Position numbers and translations under genes: made by a program
Source: Juglans regia
Taxonomy: Eukaryota; Streptophyta; Magnoliopsida; Fagales; Juglandaceae
Length of the DNA stretch: 64,000 bases
Direction of reading: 5' to 3'
Assembly (NCBI RefSeq): GCF_001411555.2
Contig: NC_049909.1
Coordinates: forward strand, 4,325,875 to 4,389,874
In this document: positions 11,377 to 19,142 of the stretch, in pieces
Numbering within the stretch: the stretch's first letter is position 1
Layout of the letters: every line of letters starts with the position of its first letter
The notes under the pieces: model-generated
What the model was told of the DNA's origin: nothing
Database searches by the model: none
What the model saw: the letters and a program-made list of their open reading frames with translations, nothing else

Positions 11377-12183
11377 ATGTCTCATAGAAGTGACTCATCA
11401 CCAAAAGGTGTGGCAGATAACTCATCCTTTATGTTGCAAGCCATGCAACAACAGTTTGAGCGGTTGAACTTGGTGTTGGGTGAAGTGAGGGATAGTATGG
11501 ATAATCAAGAAGCTGTGATTAGAAATCTGCAAGGTGGAAGAAATAGGAGGCGACGTGAGTCTAGTGTTAAAAATTGGCATGAGAAAGAAGAGATTGGTGA
11601 TGCTCTAGTTACTAGGCGTGCGCTCAGTACACAAATTAAGATGGATGATATAGAGCAGCAGAGTGAGAATATTTTTCATACTAGATGCCACATCAACAAC
11701 AAGGTATGTAGTATGATCATTGATTTGAGGAGTTGTATTAATTTGGCTAGCACTACTTTAGTTGAGAAATTGAATTTACGTACCTTGAAACACCCTAGAC
11801 CGTACATGTTGCAGTGGTTGAGTGATTGTGGGGAGGTTAGGGTAAATAAGCAAGTGCTAGTTTCTTTTTCAATTGGGAAATACCAGGATATGGTGCTTTG
11901 TGATGTAGTGCCTATGCATGCTAGTCATATTTTGTTGGGGAAGCCATGGCAGTATGATAGGAAGGTGATCCATGATGGGTTAAGGAACATGTACAGTTTT
12001 GAAAAAGATGGAAAAACAATCAAACTTGCTCCTTTAACTCCAACACAGGTCCATGGGGATCAATTGAAGCTGAAATGTGAGGTTGCTCAAAAAGAGAAAG
12101 AGTGTAAAATGAGAGTGATCAAAAAAGAAAAAGTGAAAAGGAGATTGAGCAAACAAGCAAGAGTGAAAGTGAGAATGAGCTGA
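11377..12183 (+). pseudogene. Gag N-terminus fused to inactive protease, copy C
   Basis: The start is chosen at the MSHRS motif shared by C, D, I, K and M. The N-terminal helix-rich Gag segment (LQAMQQQFERLNLVLGEVRD) runs to about residue 65. The central Gag domain and zinc knuckle present in copy K are then missing, and the frame joins directly to ALVTRRALSTQIKMDDIEQQ and the protease. The active-site motif reads IIDLRSC instead of the IIDGGSC seen in copy K, so the catalytic Asp-Gly-Gly is destroyed. The frame stops in the spacer at 12181-12183. Confidence 0.85.
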
Positions 12184-12281
12184 AAAGCAAGAGTGAAGGT
12201 GAGAGTGAAAGTGAAAGTGAGATTGAGCTGAAAAGCAAGAGTGAAGATGAGATTGAGAAGAAAAGAAATAGTGAGACCGAA

Positions 12282-13820
12282 ATGGAGAAAGAGAGAAAAA
12301 TGAGAGAGAAAAAAGAAGAGGGTGAGAATAAGACCTCAAGCACAAGAGAGAATGAGTTGAAAAATAATTGTGAGGTCGAGAGTACAAAAAAAAATGAAGA
12401 AAAAGAGAGTGACAGAAAACAAGAGAGTAAAAAGAAAAAAGAGTGTGAAAGGAAAAAAGAGAGTGAAAAAGAAAAAGAGAGTGGAAAGAAAAGAGAGTGT
12501 GAAGAAAGTGAGAGAAAAACAAAGAGAAAAGTGAGTTTTTATGCTAAGGCAAGTCTTAATCCTAACGAACTTGACATATGTTTGCCTAGTATTGTTGTCT
12601 CTTTGTTGCAGGGATATGAGGTCGTGTTTCCAAGTGGTGTGTTTAGTGGATTGCCACCTATTAGGGAGATAGAGCACTACATTAATTTTATGCCAGGTGC
12701 GGCAATTCTTAATCGACCTTTCTTGGAAAAACAAGAATCATTGACACACTTACAGGGACAAGGTAAGTTGTTGACTAGAATGCATACTAAGCGGGAGGAT
12801 TGTATTGAGACTTTTCCTCATGTATTCAAATACACACAAGGTATGAAAAATTTTGTGGTTGATGCTTTAGCAAGAAGGTATGTCCTTGTCTTCATTTTAG
12901 ATGCGAAATTGTTGAGATTTGAATATGATAAGGAATTGCATGCTAATAATGATGACTTTGCTAGTGTGTATGGAACATGTGAGAATGCATCTTTTGGTAA
13001 GTTCTATAAACTAGATTGGTACTTGTTTAGAATGAATAGATTTTGTGTGCCTACTAGTTTTATGCGTAAGTTGCTTGTGTGTGACGGACATGCTGGTTTG
13101 TTGGGTAACCATGGTGTAAGGAAGACTTTTGTTGTGTTGCATGAACGTTTATGGAAATATCATTTGCTTTTCAAAGATGTGTTACACGAACGTTTGCGGG
13201 AGTATCATTTGTATTTCATTGATTTTGCATATAATTGGAGTGGTCATTCTGGTGAAAATAAGATTTCAGAAATGTTGCATGAACGTTTATGGGAGTATCA
13301 TTTGCCATTCATTGACTTGTTGCATGAACGTTTGCGGGAGTATTATTTGCCATTCATTGAGTTTGCATATTGGAGTGGTCATTTTGGTTCGAGGAAGACT
13401 TTAGATGTGCTTCATGAATATTTGTGGGAGTATTCTTTGCCATTCATTGAGTTTACATATGATTGGAATGTTCATGCCACTACTAAATTTTCACCAATTG
13501 AAATTGTTTATAGACTTAATCAATTTCCTCCTTTAGATTTAAAATCTTCACCAGTTGATGATATGGGTAGCTTGGATGGACTAGTCCAAATTTTTGAACA
13601 AATTAATGAAAATGCATATCTAATGGATCTTCCAGGTAAGTATCATGTTTCTACTATTTTCAATGGGACTAACCACTTTCCCTTTGATCCAGGTGGAGAT
13701 TCGAGGTCGAATCCTTTTGAGGAGAGGGGGAATGATGGGAACCAAGATGAGCGTAGTCTTAAAGTTCATTTGCAACTTCCAGATGGGCCAAGAAGATCAA
13801 AGAGACAATGCAAGGATTGA
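12282..13820 (+). pseudogene. Spacer, RT stub, RNase H tail and integrase fragments, copy C
   Basis: An open frame of 512 codons, in a different frame from the Gag-protease ORF. In order: a Lys/Glu/Ser-rich spacer (to about residue 85), RT stub with GVFSGLPPIREIEHYINF, RNase H tail (CIETFPHVFKYTQGM, FVVDALARRY), integrase N-terminal region (KLLVCDGHAGLLGNHGVRKT), several LHERLWEYHLPFI units (about 13132-13464), and integrase C-terminus (YHVSTIFNGTNHFPFDPGGDSRSN by parts). RT catalytic motifs and the integrase DDE core are absent. The last 29 codons lie inside the 3' LTR. Expression would need its own start or frameshifting. Confidence 0.82.
13719..13732 (+). other. Polypurine tract of copy C
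   Basis: GAGGAGAGGGGGAA lies immediately before the 3' LTR and encodes part of FEERGN in the ORF. Position and composition fit the plus-strand primer. Confidence 0.9.
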
Positions 13821-14545
13821 TGCAATCCACCTGGGATAAGTTTAGCAAGAGGCCAACATTCAAGATGGGGCTTGAAGGATGAGGATCCTGTTTTAATTCA
13901 TTTGATCAGCTACGGAAGAAGGCAACGACAAAACTTAAAGGCTTTGGGCTTTTGAAGGGTTTCAACTTATTTAATTCATTTAAAGAACTTATTTTATTAG
14001 TTTAGAATAATTGAGTTTATTATGGGAAGCACTTAAGGGGGCCTATGCAAGGGCATGTTGGGAAAGTTATTATTTTATTGAACTAGGGTTAGGGTTACTG
14101 TAGCCGAGTACTGTAGCGCGGCACTGTAGCACTGTAGCCGCGGCACTGTTCATCCAGGGGCACTTTTGGAAGATGGGGGTTTATTTTGGCTAGGGTTTCA
14201 TTAGGTTTTCCTTTAAATACTCTATGTAGCCTCATTCTAATCAGATTATGAAGTTTATGAAATTTGATGAATTTATTCATTGTGAGTTGAGTTTTACTCC
14301 TCTTGTTCTTAATTGAACTTTTGAACTTATCAAAGGTAAATCACAACCTTTGTGGCGTTCTTCCTTTGTAATCTGGGTTCTTGAGACGGGTTCTTCAACG
14401 GGTCTAGATTTTAATATAATCTAGGTTCTTGAAACGAGTTCTCATCGGGTCTAGATTCTCCATCCTTGACTTGATTTTGGCTTTCTTGGGAAGTTTTCAA
14501 ATTGACTGTGGGTTCAAGGAATTCCTTTCCCGCGGGTTCATGTCA
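13733..14545 (+). repeat. 3' LTR of copy C (813 bp)
   Basis: Same start and ATGTCA end as the 5' LTR. The CTGTAG minisatellite at 14095-14145 carries an extra repeat relative to its partner. Confidence 0.95.
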
Positions 14546-16879
14546 ATTCCCACCGACCATATGCCACGTGTCTCACATGCACAACTTACTTCTAGGTTAC
14601 TTTGAATATGGACGTGAAAGAAGGCAAGGGGAGTGAGAGAAGATTAGGGTTCTGTAAACCCAAGAGACCTACACACCACCCATGGGATTTTTTCAAGTTC
14701 CAAGAAGTTTGTAATGATTTGGGAAGACAAGGAGGCACCTAGGAGCACGACAAATCAGATGGCACAAATACTATGGGACCTCTATGGTTCGGCCATGGGG
14801 ATTACACACCTTACAAGTAAGCCAACCATCTTGGTTGACACTTGTCATGCATGGAGGAAGGGCCTTAGAGTTCCAAGAGTTTTTGCTTTGGAAGGGGAAG
14901 AGACTTGTGGGAAGGCATGCACCTAGATTCTAGAAGAATCTTTGTGAAGGGAAGTGCAAGGGGAGACGACAAGGGCAAACCAAGGGGCACACTACACCTA
15001 CCCACCTAGGGAAGAGAAGATATTTTCTTGGGGAGGGGAAAGGGTTTTTGACAAGTCACATGTACACACACGCACCCCACTTGCCACATGGCAAACATGC
15101 ACCCATGTAGTGGTTCAAGATTGATTTAGGATTTTAAGATTTACCTTTTTGCCACCAAGTACATTGAACCTAGACATAATGAAGAAGGGCAATAAGGGAA
15201 TTAGGGTTTCGGATTTGAGAGGCCACACACCACTTGTCCAAGAGGACCTATAGTCTTCCAACAAAATCCCATCATGAGGGAGATGAAGGGACATTTCGGC
15301 CAAGGAGCCAAATGGCATCCATGCACCAAGGCTCTTTGTATTCCAAGGGGAGGGAGACACCTATAAGAAGGTGGGAATCAAATGTGGGAAGTCCTTTAGT
15401 CATTTTCAGATTTCTCTTGGTGAATCACTACTACACCATTCTCTCCCACTTTCCATCACTTTCTCTCCGACCAAACATTACCCACATGCCAACTATCTTC
15501 CTCCAACCATAGTTTCTAACTCACCAAGGAGTACCAATGCCACCTATGGAGGAGAAGCACATGGGATAAGAACCATTCGCTTCTTTCTTATACTCACACA
15601 CATGGCCAAAGAAAAAGAGAGTTTCGGACTTCAAGGGTGTTACATGCCCACGAACACCCACACACACGCACTCACTTGGGAAAAGATAGGGTTTCTCTTA
15701 AAGGGGGGAGAGAAAGGGACCCGAACACCATATAAAAGATGAAACTTTGAAGAGGAAGGAGAGCCATGACCATTACACTTATAAATGTTAAGGTTTATTC
15801 TTACATGGAGTTTCGGTTTTGAGAAGCCCGAAAGTGTTGGAGTTTTCTTTCCATAAGGACAGACCTCAAACGCCACATACTCGACACACACCCACCAATA
15901 AGATTAGGGTTTTCATATGACCTTGGCTAATGATCTTTGAATTATATTTTCAGCTTGCTATTTGCATTCATTGGATTTTTGTAAGTAGACCTTCAACCTA
16001 CTCTTGATAACACTTGTATATATATATATTGTGAACTCGTGTTTGATTATTCTTGTTTGAATCTAGTTTCTCTTGTGTTGTATGTACTTGGTTTTCATTG
16101 GGAAGATATGACGCCCTATTGTGGGAATTATTGATTGAATCTTATCTTCTAATATGCTATATTTTGGTTTCAGCTTCTACATGTAAAGGTGCTTTGTCTG
16201 CTAATAAGATCAACCGAATGTGTAGAAGAATGAAAGTATGTGTTGTGATGATGAAAAGTTATGTTTTGAGGACCTATATGAATTGGCCAAGGCTAGAATT
16301 AGGGTTTTCAAATCTATTTTATGCTTCGTTGATCATGAATCAGCTATGTTTATGCGTATTCATCATGTGATTGCATGTTCTAATGATTTCAAGCCTTATC
16401 ACGAGATGCATGTTGCTACTTAGTGTTATATGTCTCGATTTTTGCATGTTTCATGAGTATGAGAGAGTGTAGCATCATAAGTCCATGTCTCGTTCATTTG
16501 AGTATGTGTTTTTGAAAGAAGAGTCAAGGCATGTTTTGTCACGACCCCAAATGTTAAGAAGGAGAAATGCCCTACTGGAACTTCCTATCTACTCTAGAGT
16601 GCTTAAAGTCGAGTGAAGACCCCTGGGTCGACAAAGTACAGTTGACGAGCCTCAAATGGTTCCTTATGGAAAGGATGCCGGAGTAAGGTTGCACCTAAAG
16701 CTAGTGGGTGCCACAGGGTGAAGGCGAAATAAGCAAATTTCCATAATTAATCTGTTTAAGAATATGACATAGTCACCTCGATCAAAGTGGATCGTTGGAT
16801 GATGCTGTAACTAGCGGGGAACACATGGTGCTTGGTGGAGCCATGAGGTGTCCAACCAAGTGTTATAAGAAATGATTAA

Positions 16880-17020
16880 GGTGTTTGAGCTCTATGACAT
16901 GATATGATACGATATGTTATGATATGCCATGATATGTTATGATATGATATAAAATGACATGAAATGATATGATATGGTCATGATATGGCATGATTCGTTA
17001 TGATAAGAAACGGAATGATA
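16880..17020 (+). repeat. Degenerate ATATG/ATGAT simple repeat inside X copy 1
   Basis: Many near-copies of GATATG and related pentamers and hexamers, diverged. A weaker version occurs at the matching place in X copy 2 (about 30840-30960, other strand). Confidence 0.7.
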
Positions 17021-17481
17021 TGTTATGGCAAGAACAAGAACCCGAGCTCAAACAATATGAACATGTGTCAAGAGATTACAAGATGAAAAGATGTTTTAAG
17101 GTCTATGTTGCATATGTCAAGCTTTATGTGAAAGTCCATGTCCCTGCATTCATTTGTGGTTTGCACTTATATGCTTGTGATATCTGTTGTATGTTGCTTA
17201 TTTACTTATTGAGATTTCTTAAAATCTCACTCTGGTAGTTTCCACTATAATTTCCCACTCGGAATGGTAGAAGTTGTTATAGGACTACATGAAAGCTATC
17301 ATGAGAAAGCACAAGAGGCCAGCTCACCGGATAGTCAATGAGACCCCAAAGAGCCGTGAGAGCTCATCAGAGCCATCCCTACTAGATAGGTTGGAAGCCA
17401 CTGGCTAGTTCATAACTGAATTTTTGCAGCTCTTTGAGGAGCTAAGGAGGATTTTGAACAAGGACAAAGCCGATTAGAGAT

Positions 17482-18287
17482 TGATGGGAACCAAGATGGG
17501 CCTAGTCTTAAAGATCATTTGCAACTTCCAGATGGGCCAAGAAGATCAAGGAGACAATGCAAGGATTGATGCAATCCACTTGGGACAAGTTTAGCAAGAG
17601 TCCAACATTCAAGATGGGGCTTGAAGGATGAAGATCCAGTTTTAATTCATTCGATCAGCTACGGAAGAGGGCAATGACAAGACTTAAAGGCTTTGGGCTC
17701 TTGAAGGGTTTCAACTTATTTAATTCATTTAAAGAACTTATTTTATTAGTTTAGAATAATTGAGTTTATTATGGGAAGCACTTAAGGGGGCCTATGCAAG
17801 GGCATGTTGGGAAAGTTATTATTTTATTGAACTAGGGTTAGGGTTACTGTAGCCGAGTACTGTAGCACGGCACTGTAGCCGCGGCACTGTTCATCCAGGG
17901 GCACTTTTGGAAGATGGGGGTTTATTTTGGCTAGGGTTTCATTAGGTTTTCCTTTAAATACTCTATGTAGCCTCATTCTAATCAGATTATGAAGTTTATG
18001 AAATTTGATGAATTTATTCATTGTGAGTTGAGTTTTACTCCTCTTGTTCTTAATTGAACTTTTGAACTTATCAAAGGTAAATCACAACCTTTGTGGCGTT
18101 CCTCCTTTGTAATCTGGGTTCTTGAGACGGGTTCTTCAACGGGTCTAGATTTTAATATAATCTAGGTTCTTGAAACGAGTTCTCATCGGGTCTAGGTTCT
18201 CCATCCATTGACCTGATTTTGGCTTTCTTGGGGTATTTTCAAATTGAGTGTGGGTTCAAGGGATTCCTTTCCCGCGGGTTCATATCA
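17482..18287 (+). repeat. 5' LTR of copy D (806 bp)
   Basis: TGATGGGAACCAAGATGGGC to CGCGGGTTCATATCA. It contains a telomere-like CTAGGGTTAGGGTTA followed by the CTGTAG minisatellite (about 17832-17890), a TATA-like box and a TTGTTCTTAATTGAAC block shared by all copies. Confidence 0.95.
17953..17960 (+). promoter_or_regulatory. Putative TATA box in the LTR of copy D
   Basis: TTTAAATA lies in a conserved context (TTTCCTTTAAATACTCTATG) in every subfamily 1 LTR, downstream of the CTGTAG minisatellite. Assignment as the core promoter is inferred from position and sequence only. Confidence 0.5.
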
Positions 18288-18289
18288 TT

Positions 18290-18302
18290 TGGTATTCAGA
18301 GC
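18290..18302 (+). other. Primer binding site of copy D, extra T variant
   Basis: TGGTATTCAGAGC, 2 bases after the LTR, complementary to the 3' end of initiator tRNA-Met except for one inserted T. Confidence 0.85.
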
Positions 18303-18577
18303 AAGGTTTCCAATCAGGTCTGATTCTATCTTTTATTTCTAGCATATTTAATTCTAGGACTTCATTGTTCTAGGATTGATTACAAAAAAAAAAAAAAAGT
18401 GGTGGCTGGCAGATTTCTTTACTATTGTTGGGGTTGCTGAAATTCATTGTTCTAGGGTTTGTGTTGGCTGAAATCTCTTGTTCTAGGGGTTATCGTATAT
18501 CACTTGCCCTTGGGTTTTTCAATTATTGTTAGGGTTTTCTCTACTGCTTATTCTTGGTTGTGATCAAATCAGTTGGT

Positions 18578-18678
18578 GAAAAGAAAAGAAAAGAAAGGAA
18601 AGGAAAAGAAAAGAAAAGAAAAGAAAAGAAAGGAAAAGAAAAGAAAAGAAAAGAAAATTCGAAAAAAAAAAAAAAAAC
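18578..18678 (+). repeat. AAAAG pentamer tract plus poly(A) in the leader of copy D
   Basis: The same leader tract as in copy C, with a different number of repeats. It produces spurious Lys-rich and antisense Phe-rich frames. Confidence 0.9.
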
Positions 18679-19142
18679 AGAGAGAAGAAGAAGAGGGAAA
18701 GAGAAGGTGGCGTATTCATCGTTGCTACGTAGTTACAACAAAGAGAAAGAAAGTATTTGTTGATTGAGTTTTTATCATCATAGGAGCTGAATACATCACT
18801 CAAGTTGGTATCTTGTCTTATTCTTACTCTTTCATTCGTATAACCTCATTGATTCTCGTGTCATTTTTATTCCTTCATGTTTCTCTTGTTCTTATTTCCT
18901 GAATCTAATTACTAGTTGGGATAAAACAAGGTTGCCTTGTCTTGATTGAGTTCATTTAGTTCTGAAAGAATTTGAGTAGAAAAACTTTTGAGGTAAAAGG
19001 CAAAAGAGTGTGAGACTATTATCGGGAAAAAGCCATTAAGAGTGAAACACGAGTAGAGTGCCATTATTCGAGTTGAAACACGTAAGGGAGTGTGTGAGGT
19101 TTTCTTTTTTACCACTAACATTCTTCTGTGCAGCACTTTGTA

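Larger units (their letters stand above)
9747..14545 (+). mobile_element. Family 1 element, copy C, full length with ATTCC target duplication
   Basis: Both LTRs are present (9747-10544 and 13733-14545), flanked by ATTCC at 9742-9746 and 14546-14550. A primer binding site and an A/G-rich leader precede two broken reading frames. Most of Gag is deleted and the protease active site is changed, so the element is non-autonomous. It is inserted in repeat X copy 1. Confidence 0.95.

Noticed and set aside
12034..12734. Long minus-strand frames rich in Phe, Leu and Ser (also at 267-969, 25958-26653 and the plus strand at 49260-49535 and 61540-61815)
   Set aside because: They are antisense shadows of the purine-rich Lys/Glu/Ser spacer and show no family features.
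14714..16370. Short plus-strand frames (14714-14926, 15234-15742, 16053-16370)
   Set aside because: They lie inside repeat X, are not kept open in copy 2, and show no domain.
16536..16560. TGTCACGACCCC as the start of an LTR inside X copy 1
   Set aside because: Homology with X copy 2 continues upstream across this point (GAAGAGTCAAGGCATG against GAAAGAGTCAATGATG), so it is internal.
17832..17850. Telomere-like CTAGGGTTAGGGTTA
   Set aside because: Only two units, present at the same place in every family 1 LTR; part of the element, not a telomere.
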